Shown: positions 12,599 through 23,832, counted from the stretch's first letter. The stretch is 64,000 nt of DNA from Bradysia coprophila (GCF_014529535.1 NW_023503608.1:1860001-1924000), one strand, 5' to 3'. Notes: generated by a model from the letters alone, not told the origin. A program made the numbers and translations.

Positions 12599-12716
12599 GG
12601 CAACGGCCATACCATGATGAATACACCAGTTCTCGTCCGATCACTGAAGTTAACCATCATTGGGCGCGGTTAGTACTTAGATGGGTGACCGCTTGGGAAC
12701 ACCGCGTGTCGTTGGC
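12599..12716 (+). rRNA. 5S rRNA gene, copy 4 (one internal variant)
   Basis: Full length. It reads GTTAACCATC where the others read GTTAAGCATC, a G-to-C change inside the internal promoter region. Followed by a T-run. Whether it is transcribed is uncertain. Confidence 0.92.
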
Positions 12717-12963
12717 TTTTTTTTCTTTTCATTTTTTTTTCTTTATATTTAAATTTGATATAACAGAAAATGTGTCAAACATTTTTGTTTAGTTCCTATG
12801 TGAATTCATAAACTATTCAAACAATCAGTGACGAATTCAACTTTTCTTAAAGTTTTCTAACGTCACATTTCCCAAGATTTGATGATACTTGGCTATGAAA
12901 AGACCTCCTTCAGTATACAACAAATAAATACTAAGAAAAAATTCAAAAAGAAAAGAAAAAAAA

Positions 12964-13081
12964 GCCAACGACACGCGGTGTTCCCAAGCGGTCACCCATC
13001 TAAGTACTAACCGCGCCCAATGATGCTTAACTTCAGTGATCGGACGAGAACTGGTGTATTCATCATGGTATGGCCGTTGCC
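12964..13081 (-). rRNA. 5S rRNA gene, copy 5
   Basis: Full-length consensus copy, tail-to-tail with copy 4 across a 247-bp spacer. Confidence 0.95.
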
Positions 13082-13212
13082 GAGGAAAAGTGATTTCGTT
13101 ACCAACATTTAGTATTCAAAATACTCGTCGATGTCAATTCATTTTTATGTCTCCCTGACAATTTTTAGGTCTTTTTTCCATAGGAAAAAAAGACCTATTG
13201 TGGGCACTTCAT

Positions 13213-13343
13213 CTGTCCGTCCGTCCGTCCGTCCGTCCGTCCGTCCGTCCGTCCGTCCGTCTGTCCGTCCGTCTGTCCGTCCGTCCGTCCGTCCGTCCGT
13301 CCGTCCGTCCGTCCGTCTGTCCGTCCGTCCGTCCGTCCGTCTG
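13213..13343. repeat. (TCCG)n microsatellite
   Basis: About 131 bp of CCGT/TCCG tetranucleotides with a few TCTG variants. It directly follows a short palindrome (AGGTCTTTTTTCC / GGAAAAAAAGACCT, 13168-13197). Confidence 0.95.
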
Positions 13344-13376
13344 TGTCACAAATAAAATGTGATTGATAAAAGTTAA

Positions 13377-13860
13377 AATTGCAATGCTACTATGAACAAA
13401 CCAACACCAGGCAAATCAATTATTATTTGTTATCTGGTAACCAATCGCTCATAGCAGATATAGCAATTTGAAAGTTTGGTAGTTGTTGGTAGTTGGACCC
13501 CCAAAATATTTTGCAGCAAAGATGTTTACCGTTTGAGAGCTACGCACCGAATGACGAAATTATTCTGCCTGCTTGCCTTTTTATAACTCAAATATTTGGT
13601 AGTTGACTACCACGTTGGTAAATTGCAATGCTACTATGAGCAAACCAACACCAGGCAAATCAATTATTATTTGTTATCTGGTAACCGATCGCTCATAGCA
13701 GACATCGCAATTTGAAAGTTTGGTAGTTGTTGGTAGTTGGACCCCCAAAATATTTAGTAGCAAAGATGTTTCTTCCTCGAAAGATGCACACCGACTGATG
13801 AAATTATTCTGCCTGCTGGTCTATTTGTAAATCGAGTATTTGGTAGTTGACTACCAAAGT
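13377..13860. repeat. 244-bp tandem duplication
   Basis: Two similar units, 13377-13620 and 13621-13860, each starting GCAATGCTACTATGA and containing GGTAGTTGTTGGTAGTTGGA and GAAATTATTCTGCCTGCT. Each ends in the TGGTAGTTGACTACCA motif that is amplified just downstream. Confidence 0.9.
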
Positions 13861-14357
13861 GGTAGTTGACTACCAAAGTGGTAGTTGACTACCAAAGTGG
13901 TAGTTGACTACCAAAGTGGTAGTTGACTACCAAAGTGGTAGTTGACTACCAAAGTGGTAGTTGACTACCAAAGTGGTAGTTGACTACCAAAGTGGTAGTT
14001 GACTACCAAAGTGGTAGTTGACTACCAAAGTGGTAGTTGACTACCAAAGTGGTAGTTGACTACCAAAGTGGTAGTTGACTACCAAAGTGGTAGTTGACTA
14101 CCAAAGTGGTAGTTGACTACCAAAGTGGTAGTTGACTACCAAAGTGGTAGTTGACTACCAAAGTGGTAGTTGACTACCAAAGTGGTAGTTGACTACCAAA
14201 GTGGTAGTTGACTACCAAAGTGGTAGTTGACTACCAAAGTGGTAGTTGACTACCAAAGTGGTAGTTGACTACCAAAGTGGTAGTGTAGTTGACTACCAAA
14301 GTGGTAGTTGACTACCAAAGTGGTAGTTGACTACCAAAGTGGTAGTTGACTACCAAA
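13840..14357. repeat. Minisatellite of a 19-bp self-complementary unit, ~27 copies
   Basis: The unit is GTGGTAGTTGACTACCAAA, repeated about 27 times with almost no variation. One unit near 14281-14300 is irregular (TAGTGTAGTTGACTACC). Within each unit GGTAGT pairs with ACTACC across a TG loop, so either strand could form a row of small hairpins. It probably grew from the motif ending the 244-bp duplication before it. Confidence 0.95.
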
Positions 14358-15044
14358 CTCATACGGAGGTTGTAGAGATGTTTAATGTTTGAAAGCTGCA
14401 CACCGACTGATGATATTAATCGGCTCGCTTGCTTATTTATAAATCGAAAATTTGCTAGTTGAATACCGAAGTGGTACTTGAATAAATACCAAGCTGGCAA
14501 TAAACAGAAATCATACTTAATGCTCTTAATCTATACTTAATGCGAGACCCGACCTATTTTCATAATTTATTGCTCGAAAGTAGTGACATTTAGTCTTTAG
14601 GAAAGTTTCGATTAGGGATAGGTGGTTGGGAATGATGGTTAGATTCAAAAACGATGGTGAGGTTCAAAAAGAAAAAGAAAAAAGACTCACTAGGCGTTAG
14701 CCGGTACTATTCTTGTTCTTTATTTACGAGGTCGAATATTATTGATTGATTTTCTTCATAAGAGATACTTTTCTGTTCATGATTTTTTTCGCAGTTTTAC
14801 TTGATACACAAAATGCTGTGCCTTCGTTGCGGAATACTTGTTAGAATAGTTAGTTTTTATAATAACGAATGTTTGTAGCATATTTTTAAGGGATGATAAG
14901 CTTGGACAAAGCCCCTAGATACAAATGGCGTTTCTATTTTCTTAGATGTTCTCAACAAACATCTACACAACTTCATTATTATCCAAGTTCGTATATTAAT
15001 AGAAAAGGCGATATTTATCCAGCGAGCATATTTCTGAAACTTCG
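14358..15044. other. No gene seen
   Basis: Begins with another GCACACCGACTGATGA block like the 244-bp units (about 14397-14480). The rest is unassigned. Confidence 0.4.
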
Positions 15045-15696
15045 TATTTTGGTTTTTGCTTTAACTCAGTTTAATTGATCAAATTGCTAGTAACGAATCC
15101 CGATGTCTTGGATAAGGGTTTCTCCACACAATACCAAGACCTAGTTGCACTAGTCATATCATACGCCAATTGTTTCCAGTGCAAAACATGTTTTTCGTTT
15201 TGTACAAACCTACGTAAACAGATAATTCACCTAAATTTCGAGAATCAATCACGCGGTGATCACTTTCCATCGTAGACCCGGAAAATTTTTGTATTAATAT
15301 CCAACGGAATTTCTGTGTAATAACACATCACTCAAGTTTTACTTTTTTCTCTATGAATCATTTTACAAAAATGGTATTTCTATGTGATGAGCATGAGGAT
15401 TCGATCGTTTTCAGTTCCTTTCGAAGTTTCGTTGGTCATCTTAAATAACATTCTATATGCGAGTAGTATTGGATTTCAGAAGGAAGGATATTGTACTGGA
15501 AATTGAAAGCAGCAATTTCTTTATGATTCATGTTTAGCTCAGAACGTTCTTCTTACACTTTATTTCATTCTCATTCTCGACAAAATGCCACAATTTTTAC
15601 CACTTGTGTCAATATTATCTACTCAGATAAATTTGTTATGAATCAATTTAAATGCGAGTTGGATAATTCCACCAGAATTTTCTCATTCTTAGACGG

Positions 15697-15704
15697 TATA
15701 TATA
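15697..15704 (+). promoter_or_regulatory. TATA box of secreted-protein gene A
   Basis: TATATATA followed by CCCCGCTACAGATAGACAAC, 84 bp before the start codon. The same block stands before gene C, and a weaker version (GTATAAGCCCCG) before gene B. Confidence 0.6.
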
Positions 15705-15787
15705 CCCCGCTACAGATAGACAACTCCTTAGTAAAGAAAAATTGTGAAACTGAATAACACAACGCTATTATAAACGCAAGAAGAACC

Positions 15788-16394
15788 ATGAAAATAATAC
15801 TTTCAATTGCTTTGGCTACGATTGTCGTATCGCTACCGGTACACAGTTCAGTGATATCAGCTAAAAACGGTAAAGGGTTAAGGGTTTCGGCACAAAATTT
15901 ATTTATTCACATTTATTTTAATGAAATCATAGGCTCACTAAACTGCGATGGATTAATTTGTCCTGAAGGAAGTACATCGTGTATTGTCTCGCAAAAGACG
16001 TTCGGCGACTTGACTCAATACAAGTACGTTCGAATATGCACTGACGAGTTCGGTAATTTTGTTTTTCATTTCGTTTCTGTTTAGGAGAAATTTCTAATAA
16101 TAATAAAAACTTACAGGAGTCCCAACTGACTCTAAAACAGAAGAGTTAGATAATCCCAGTCCAGGCACAGTAATTAATACCATCTCACTGTATGGCGGGA
16201 ATCGGGAATTGACCGAAGCAGAACGGAAAGAAATTCGAGACCAAATTGACAAAATGGTAGCAGAAACTGATCAGATAGTGAAAGATGCCGCAGATTACGT
16301 AAAAGAAACCACGAACTATTGGAATAACTGGACTTCAGACTTTACTGCTAATATGAAGAAAAAGTTTCCTCCTGGCTTTCCATTTATTAAATAA
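15788..16394 (+). CDS. Small secreted protein, paralogue A
   Basis: Three exons, 15788-15869, 15933-16052 and 16117-16394, give 159 residues. The phase-1 introns have gtaa donors and tag/cag acceptors. The first intron is in frame in this copy, but splicing is supported because paralogue B would stop early without it. Residues 1-21 are a signal peptide (MKIILSIALATIVV core). Next comes a four-cysteine segment (LNCDGLICPEG...SC...RIC), then a Pro/Ser-rich stretch (NPSPGT), then a charged helical tail with YWNNWTSDF and the ending KKKFPPGFPF. AATAAA follows at about 16411. The family is not recognised; a role outside the cell, such as a salivary, cuticular or reproductive product, is only a guess. 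It lies between 5S gene pairs. Confidence 0.75.
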
Positions 16395-16544
16395 TTTTGT
16401 ATTTTAAACTTCGAATAAATTCATATTCCAGCTAACAAATAAATTTTGGTTTTCGTATCATTTGTTTAAAGTGGTAGTTTAAAAAGTGGTGGTTTGTTGA
16501 CTTTCGTCTGAGCATAGGCCATTTTATTGGATTTTCCAATCCAA

Positions 16545-17283
16545 TCGGTTTTGCTCAAAAATATTTTATTAACCAAATATTTCGGTCACGTTTTTAGTGA
16601 CCATTATCAATGGTGTTCTGAAACAATTTCAAATCGTAACTAACAATTCAAACAAATGGCATTAATGCCGAGGGGTAACTCACTTCTAGATTAAATGGAT
16701 TAAATGGATTTAATGGTTAAATGGAATAAAAATTGGATTAAATGGATTAAATAGGAAAAAACTTCATTTTACCAAATACTGTAAAAGTCTCAAAAATTGT
16801 TGATTTTGATCGAACCACTTACTACAACTCATACTACAATGTTAAAAAGCGAAAAAATCCACTTTTAGTAGTTTTTGATGTAAAGTGGATTAAATGGATT
16901 AAATAAATTTAATACCATTTTTAACAAAAAAATTTTCCTATACCTCACGAGTACTTAAACGAGCTGAGGATCGTGCAAATATATTTTTCGCAATTACTTA
17001 ACAAATTTTTCAGGTGGGTAGCCTAATTATTTCGGTAAAACTAAATTTTTTTTTTGATTAAATGGATTAAATGGATTAAATGGATTTAATGGATTAAATG
17101 GAAGTGCGTCACCCCTCGATTAATGCAGTAAACTCATTAGGGTATGTAATGTCACTGTAAATTTGTTCTACCATTTGTTTGAATTGTTAGTTACGATTTG
17201 AAATTGTTTCAGAACATCATTGATAGTGGTGACTAAACGTGACCGAAATATTTAGTTAATAAAATATTTTTGAGCAAAACCGA
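16545..17283. mobile_element. Foldback element with ATTAAATGG repeats
   Basis: The left arm (16545 to about 16690, starting TCGGTTTTGCTCAAAAATAT) is matched in inverse by the right arm (about 17100-17283). Between them are direct runs of GGATTAAATGGATTAAATGG. It sits in the left arm of the big inverted repeat and is absent from the right arm, where AAAGTGGTAGTT runs straight into TGCAAAAATTTCAG. The inserted tract is therefore about 16484-17311, with a possible TAGTT duplication at its edges. No coding capacity. Confidence 0.8.
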
Positions 17284-17492
17284 GGATTTATTCCAAAAAC
17301 TCCAATGATAGTTGTGCAAAAATTTCAGCTCAATGCTATGAAAATTAGTCTTTGAAGATCTCGTCAATGCGGAATACCTCCATGACCAACCACACACCTC
17401 TCGTATCAACATAGCAAAGTAAATAAGTTTACTCAGTTGAATGAAAACGAGAAACCACGATTCTTCAGAAAACGGTATTGGTATGATCTAAT

Positions 17493-17517
17493 AGTACAGT
17501 ACAGTACAGTACAGTAG
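17493..17517. repeat. (AGTAC)n microsatellite
   Basis: Four to five AGTAC repeats. The mirror arm has AGTACTAAAGTACTG here instead, so the run expanded in this copy only. Confidence 0.8.
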
Positions 17518-18241
17518 CAATTGCATAAACTCAGTTGTGTTTTCGCCTACCACAAATATACCAACGGTTCACGATTCCCTTACAGTAACTTTTCTGTACA
17601 TACATCTAATATGAAGCAAGAAATTTTAAAATCAAAGTTATGATTGCTTTTTGTTACTTGTTAATAAATTCAGCCGCTTTGTCAAGTAGAGCACACATGT
17701 ACCACCATTTGGGCCCATTCATTGTGCTGATGATAGTAGTAGTTCCAAGAGGTGTTACTTAGTCATATACGAAGCTACATCTGTGTCATTATTCATAATT
17801 CGGATAACAATAACTGTAGGAAGGAGTGGACAATTTGTATACACTTATTTGTAAAATTTGGATAAACTTCACGTGTCTTTTACGTCAAGATTACGAGTAG
17901 AAATGATTCACTCCCTACGGCTACATCTACATTTTTTGAGAATTGATTTTGCCCTCAACCCATCAAGTAGTATTCACATTAAAAATGGAGAGTATACCTG
18001 CACCTGCACCTGCACCGAATTTTGAAAACCGACACATTTTGTGTTATGAGGTTTGCTGATTTTTTTATGAATTTTGCATGGACTTTCATGTGGAGAAATC
18101 AAAAACTCAAGTAAAACACAGATACAGAAAATGTATCGGTTTTTAAAATTCCTTGAGCGTACATCGAGCAGGTATATTTTTCAACTATTAAATCGTTTGA
18201 CAACCGCATACATTATGTTCGTAATAAAATCGTTCTAACTC

Positions 18242-18359
18242 GGCAACGGCCATACCATGATGAATACACCAGTTCTCGTCCGATCACTGAAGTTAAGCAT
18301 CATTGGGCGCGGTTAGTACTTAGATGGGTGACCGCTTGGGAACACCGCGTGTCGTTGGC
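18242..18359 (+). rRNA. 5S rRNA gene, copy 6
   Basis: Full-length consensus copy followed by a T-run. Its 254-bp convergent spacer is the reverse complement of the spacer between copies 4 and 5. Confidence 0.95.
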
Positions 18360-18613
18360 ATTTTTTTTTTATTTTTTTTTTTTTAAATATTTTTAGTATT
18401 TATTTGTTGTATACTGAAGGAGGTCTTTTTATAGCCAAGTATCATCAAATCTTGGGAAATATGGCGTTAAAAAACTTTAAGAAAAGTTGAATTCGTCACT
18501 GATTGTTTGAATAGTTTATGAATTCACATAGGAACTAAAGGAAAATGTTTGACACATTTTCTGTTATATCAAATTTAAATAACTATAAAGAAAAAAATGA
18601 AAAGAAAAAAAAT

Positions 18614-18731
18614 GCCAACGACACGCGGTGTTCCCAAGCGGTCACCCATCTAAGTACTAACCGCGCCCAATGATGCTTAACTTCAGTGATCGGACGAGAA
18701 CTGGTGTATTCATCATGGTATGGCCGTTGCC
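18614..18731 (-). rRNA. 5S rRNA gene, copy 7
   Basis: Full-length consensus copy, tail-to-tail with copy 6. Confidence 0.95.
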
Positions 18732-19410
18732 GAGTCAATATGATTTCATTACGAACATGACGAATAAAAATGTTTCATAAGGTTTTTCGATTTTCCATTT
18801 AAAATGTTATTGTTGTCTGAGTTTCGGGTCATAATTCCTATATATAGTCTACCTCTATGATTTTGTTGTTAATAATCAATATTTGCGTCGATGTTATTCA
18901 TGGCTTCCCCACCCAATATCATAGAATAGGGTTTTTCGTTTCACCACACAATACCATGCACTAGTCATACTATTTGTATTTATTGTATTTAGCGGAAAAC
19001 ATATTTTCTTTTTTGTACAAAAGCAAATAAACCAAAATTTGATTATTTAGTAACTCACGCTCACCTACATATGGGGAATGAATCACACGGTGATCATTTC
19101 CCATCGTAGACCGTCTTTGAAGGAAGAATTTTTGTTTCTTCGTGCGTGATTCGAAATTCTTATTAAGGACATATTTTTAGCGAATGGCTGTGGGTTATTA
19201 GGTTTAATGAGCCGTTGGCACATTTACAATTTGCAGTAGGAAGTATTGTCCCTTAACTTGAGTAACATGTAAGCAATTCTGAAAAATGCATCTGAAAGGT
19301 AATTAAAAGTACAAGTTGCTCATAGGCGCTTATCGTTTTATTCATTCAAACGGCCATTCAAAACAGGTAACAATACAGAAAATAAAAGGTCTTGACGATG
19401 CTAATGATGT
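18732..19410. other. Diverged copy of the flank upstream of gene A
   Basis: About 18890-19140 resembles 15095-15290 (shared CCACACAATACCA, CACTAGTCAT, GGTGATCA and CCATCGTAGACC motifs). This marks gene B as part of the same duplicated block. No coding sequence. Confidence 0.55.
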
Positions 19411-19799
19411 GAGGGATTCTTTTGAAAATCCACCTATACAAAATCGGACCCATTTCGTTTGGGATGGATATATACATTGTTTGATATGTCTTTGCCGCAG
19501 TAGACCTCAAAACAGGCCTCACACAGTCTCGAGCCACACCTGGTTGCTGGTGGAAGATCTCCGAAGTTGGAAAAATAATGATTTTTATCCGAATTTTTTT
19601 GGCCGTTATAAATGATCGTTTCGGTTGAGAGTGGGCTCGTTGGAAAGCTGAGCTTAAGTACTTTCGGGTCATGCCTTGTTTGATTAGATTCATTGATACA
19701 TGTTTCCAAAAATTTGCAATAAAAATTTTCAAAATCTGTGTGAACTTTAGACAGGTCTGGGCTGGTACTGATGACGCTTAATGTGAACCTAACATGCTA
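19411..19799. mobile_element. Right-truncated copy of the 580-bp transposon at 1397
   Basis: Starts GAGGGATTCTTTTGAAAATC and follows 1397-1785 closely (shared CCTCACACAGTCTCGAGCCA and GGGCTCGTTGG), then stops at CATGCTAG. Another MITE follows directly. Confidence 0.75.
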
Positions 19800-19800
19800 G

Positions 19801-19969
19801 TGGGGTAATTTGGCACACGGTGCTAATACAACACATTTTTCAACTCCTTTTGTAAAAGGAGTCATTAAGTCGATGACATGGCTAAAAAGCATTTGCAGCA
19901 ATAAACTTGAGTGATGGAGTTCACCTTTTACGTAGTTTAAAAGTGCGTTTTTTGGCACCGTGTGATTGG
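19801..19969. mobile_element. MITE related to 5034-5223
   Basis: Opens GGGGTAATTTGGCACACGGT. An inverted GGCACCGTGTG lies near 19956, so one end is typical and the other is shortened or diverged. Confidence 0.5.
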
Positions 19970-20370
19970 CGATGTTTTTTTGCATGCCTCGAGTTAATTT
20001 AAATCGATATTCAGATTTCTTAAATTTAGTAAGTAAAAAAGATTTCTCTGCAAACAGTTTCACGAAATTCGCATCCGAACATGAAACCTTGTTCGTAATA
20101 CGTTTTCAACTCCTTTTGGTTGTTACTCGAACGTGTTTGATAATTATTCTACTGGCATTTAGGTGGAAAGACCTAAAACCGTAATTAATTTTTGTAAAAA
20201 TTCATGTTTAGTCGAAGAACGTATTTCTTACTTAATTTTCAACAGTATATCTAATTGTTTTACCAAACTGTGTCAATATTATCTAGTTGCTCAGTCTTTG
20301 TTATGACTCACTTAAAAAGTGAGTAGAATTTTGTTATTTTTAGTTTTTATCGCCATTTCAGCAGTTGGTG

Positions 20371-20376
20371 TATAAG
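20371..20376 (+). promoter_or_regulatory. Weak TATA box of gene B
   Basis: TATAAG followed by CCCCGAAACAGATAGACAAC, at the same place relative to the start codon as the TATATATA of genes A and C. Confidence 0.45.
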
Positions 20377-20457
20377 CCCCGAAACAGATAGACAACTTCT
20401 TAGAAAAGGAAAATTGTGAAACTGAATAACTTAACGCCATTAAATTCAAGAAAAATC

Positions 20458-21235
20458 ATGAAGATATTACTTTCAATTGCTTTGGCTACGATTCTTGCAT
20501 CTCTACCGGTAGACAGTTCAATGATAACATCTAAAAATGGTAAATACTTAAGGGCTTCGGCACAATATTCATTAATTTTTTTAAATATTATTTTAACAAA
20601 ATCATAGGCCCTCTAAACTGCGACGGATTAATATGTCCTGACAACAGTTCCTCGTGTATTATTTCGAAAAAGACTTTCGGCGATTTGTCCAAATACAAAT
20701 ATGTTCGAATATGCACTGATGAGTTCGGTAATTTTGTTTTTCATTTCGTTTAAGAAAAATTTCAAAAAATAATACACTTACAGGAGTCCCAACTGACTCT
20801 AAAACAGATGAGTTGGAGAATCCCAGTCCAGGCACAGAAATGAATACCATCTCAGCGTACGGAGTCCCAACTGACTCTAAAATAGATGAATTAGAGAATC
20901 CCAGTCCAGGCACAGAAATGAGTACAGTCTCACTATACAGTGAGAATCAAGAATTAACCGAAGCAGAATCAGAAGAAACTCAAGAGGAAATTGGTGATAC
21001 TGTCCAAGAAACCAATACGATTTTCCAAGAAACCGATACGATTTTGCAAGTAACTGATACAATTGTGCAAGAAACTGATGAGGTTGTTCAAGAAACTGGT
21101 AACATAGTTACGGAGTATGTAAAAGGCGCGAAGAACTATGTGAAAGACACCATTAGATGTTGGAAGAACTGGACTTCAGACTTTGTTTCTAGTATGAAGA
21201 AAATGTTTCCTCCCGGCTTTCCATTTGTTAAATAA
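20458..21235 (+). CDS. Small secreted protein, paralogue B (longer)
   Basis: Exons 20458-20539, 20608-20727 and 20784-21235 give 217 residues with the same intron phases as A. The signal peptide (MKILLSIALATILASLPVDS) and four-cysteine segment (LNCDGLICPDN...SC...RIC) are conserved. The third exon differs: a 60-bp block (GVPTDSK.DELENPSPGTEM) is present twice in tandem. After it comes a run of QETDTI/QVTDTIVQETD repeats of about seven residues, suggesting a coiled coil. The KNWTSDF and KMFPPGFPF ending is kept. Intron 1 must be spliced, since reading through it hits a stop. Function unknown. The gene is flanked by 5S genes on both sides. Confidence 0.75.
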
Positions 21236-21394
21236 TTTTACATTTTCAACTTGAAATAAATTCGTGAAAAAAGTTTGGATTTCATTTCATTTGTTTTTGG
21301 CAACTTATTCTTTAAACACCAACATTTTAAGACTAAAAATAAAACTCAACAAAATGAAAATAAGTAATCTGTTCATAAAAAATCACCTTAGTTC

Positions 21395-21502
21395 GGCAAC
21401 GGCCATACCATGATGAATACACCAGTTCTCGTCCGATCACTGAAGTTAGGCATCATTGGGTGACTTAGATGGGTGACCGCTTGGGAACACCGCGTGTCGT
21501 TG
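21395..21502 (+). pseudogene. 5S rRNA pseudogene, copy 8
   Basis: 108 bp. The middle reads CATTGGGTGACTTAGATGGG, so the GCGCGGTTAGTA part is damaged and about 8 bp are gone. It also has GTTAGGCATC for GTTAAGCATC, and the 3' end is GTTG followed by T rather than GTTGGC. The internal promoter is therefore hit, and function is unlikely. Confidence 0.88.
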
Positions 21503-21770
21503 TTTTTTTAAAAAAATTTTTATTCTTTTATTTAAATTAAGAAAAAATCTGTCAAACATTTTCCTTTAGTTCCTATGTGAATTCATAAACTATTCAAACA
21601 ATTCTAATGCTGATGAATAAAGATTCATTCAAGCAATCAGTGACGAATTCAACTTTTCTTAAAGTTTTCGAACGCCATATATCGCAAGATTTGATGATAC
21701 TTGGCTATAAAAAGACCTCTATCACCAAATAAATTTCATAAATAATTAAAAAAAAAATAATAAAAAAAAT

Positions 21771-21888
21771 GCCAACGACACGCGGTGTTCCCAAGCGGTC
21801 ACCCATCTAAGTACTAACCGCGCCCAATGATGCTTAACTTCAGTGATCGGACGAGAACTGGTGTATTCATCATGGTATGGCCGTTGCC
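21771..21888 (-). rRNA. 5S rRNA gene, copy 9
   Basis: Full-length consensus copy and the start of a 1,038-bp unit repeated next door (see 21771-23832). Its spacer to copy 8 has an extra ~30-bp piece near 21604-21636. Confidence 0.95.
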
Positions 21889-22450
21889 GAAGTTACACCA
21901 ATTTTTTGTCGATATATTGTGCATGAGTAACGTTTGACAGTATTCTTTCAACGCCTTAACTTATGTTGTATGTACATTAAAGTTTTTCTTGTTGGATTTT
22001 TTTAGGTGTTCTAAACCAAAAGGCATTCGGTACGAATTTATGATATAGGAAAACAGTGCTCGACATCGACATTAATTATTTACAAAACGATAAAATAAAT
22101 AAGAGCTCAATTTTCCATTTGTTTTGTATGAAATGTAGGTAATTCTTAGTTATTGGACATTTCTAAATTGATTTTGTGCTCAACACAAGTATTATTCTCA
22201 TTAAAAATGGAGAGTATACCTGCACCGAATTTAGGAAACCGACACATTTTGTGTTATGTGCTTTGCTGATTTTTCATGAATTTTGCATGTACTCTCATGT
22301 GGAGAAATCAAAAACTCAAGTAAAACACACATACAGAAAATGTATCGGTTTTCAAAATTCCTTGAGCGTACATCGAGCAGATATATTTTTCAACTATTAA
22401 ATCGTTTGACAACCCCATACATTATGATGGTAATAAAATCGTTCTAACTC

Positions 22451-22568
22451 GGCAACGGCCATACCATGATGAATACACCAGTTCTCGTCCGATCACTGAA
22501 GTTAAGCATCATTGGGCGCGGTTAGTACTTAGATGGGTGACCGCTTGGGAACACCGCGTGTCGTTGGC
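22451..22568 (+). rRNA. 5S rRNA gene, copy 10
   Basis: Full-length consensus copy, tail-to-tail with copy 11 (240-bp spacer). Confidence 0.95.
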
Positions 22569-22808
22569 ATTTTTTATTTTTTTTTATTTTTCCTAAATCT
22601 TTGAATATTTTTTATTGTGCGTGAAGACAACCTTCTTATGGCCAACATCAGGTTTTGGGGAATTATAGTTTTAGAAAATTTTAACGAAAGTTAAACGTGT
22701 TCCTAATTTTTTGAAGAGGGTTCACGTAAGACGAATTTTGTGAAAATGTTTGACACATTTTCTCTTAATTCAAACTTAAATATAAAGAAAAAAAATAATA
22801 AAAAAAAT

Positions 22809-22926
22809 GCCAACGACACGCGGTGTTCCCAAGCGGTCACCCATCTAAGTACTAACCGCGCCCAATGATGCTTAACTTCAGTGATCGGACGAGAACTGGT
22901 GTATTCATCATGGTATGGCCGTTGCC
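22809..22926 (-). rRNA. 5S rRNA gene, copy 11
   Basis: Full-length consensus copy, head-to-head with copy 12 (562-bp spacer). Confidence 0.95.
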
Positions 22927-23488
22927 GAAGTTACACCAATTTTTTGTCGATATATTGTGCATGAGTAACGTTTGACAGTATTCTTTCAACGCCTTAACTT
23001 ATGTTGTATGTACATTAAAGTTTTTCTTGTTGGATTTTTTTAGGTGTTCTAAACCAAAAGGCATTCGGTACGAATTTATGATATAGGAAAACAGTGCTCG
23101 ACATCGACATTAATTATTTACAAAACGATAAAATAAATAAGAGCTCAATTTTCCATTTGTTTTGTATGAAATGTAGGTAATTCTTAGTTATTGGACATTT
23201 CTAAATTGATTTTGTGCTCAACACAAGTATTATTCTCATTAAAAATGGAGAGTATACCTGCACCGAATTTAGGAAACCGACACATTTTGTGTTATGTGCT
23301 TTGCTGATTTTTCATGAATTTTGCATGTACTCTCATGTGGAGAAATCAAAAACTCAAGTAAAACACACATACAGAAAATGTATCGGTTTTCAAAATTCCT
23401 TGAGCGTACATCGAGCAGATATATTTTTCAACTATTAAATCGTTTGACAACCCCATACATTATGATGATAATAAAATCGTTCTAACTC

Positions 23489-23606
23489 GGCAACGGCCAT
23501 ACCATGATGAATACACCAGTTCTCGTCCGATCACTGAAGTTAAGCATCATTGGGCGCGGTTAGTACTTAGATGGGTGACCGCTTGGGAACACCGCGTGTC
23601 GTTGGC
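23489..23606 (+). rRNA. 5S rRNA gene, copy 12
   Basis: Full-length consensus copy followed by ATTTTTTTT. Confidence 0.95.
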
Positions 23607-23832
23607 ATTTTTTTTCTTCATATTTAAGTTAAATTAAGAGAAAATGTTAAACATTTTCGCGAAATTCATCCTTTGTGAACCGTCTTCAAGAAATTGGAAA
23701 CAAATTCAACTTTTCTTAAAGCTTTCTAAAGCTATATTCCCCAATACTTGATGTTGCTTGGATATAAAAAAGTCGTCTTCACGCACAATAAAAAAATATT
23801 CAAAGATTTAGGAAAAAAAGAAAAAAAAAGAT

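Larger units (their letters stand above)
15045..17950. repeat. Left arm of a large inverted repeat (mirror of 24640-28985)
   Basis: Read in reverse, this arm matches 24640-28985: the flank near 15090-15290, gene A, its 3' flank, and the 17490-17945 block ending CGGCTACATCTACATTTTTT. The gene part is nearly identical and the distal parts more diverged. The arm is interrupted by a foldback element that the other arm lacks. Confidence 0.85.
21771..23832. repeat. Tandem 1,038-bp 5S unit, second copy with flipped spacer
   Basis: Unit one is 21771-22808 and unit two 22809-23832. Each is 5S(-), 562-bp divergent spacer, 5S(+), convergent spacer. The divergent spacers look identical except for one base seen (GATGGTAATA against GATGATAATA near 22426/23464). 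The convergent spacers belong to the same class but run in opposite directions. Confidence 0.9.

Noticed and set aside
13131-13355. Open frame with (SVRP)n protein
   Set aside because: It is the translation of the TCCG microsatellite; no real protein sequence flanks it.
13840-14357. CRISPR-like regular repeats
   Set aside because: Units are contiguous with no unique spacers and the genome is eukaryotic; this is a minisatellite.
15530-15757. 75-residue frames at 15530-15757 and 26038-26265
   Set aside because: They cover the promoters of genes A and C, including the TATA box, and gene B's promoter does not keep them open.
22176-23438. Two identical 74-residue frames (22176-22400 and 23214-23438)
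   Set aside because: They lie in the duplicated divergent 5S spacer; other copies of the spacer break the frame, so identity reflects recent duplication only.
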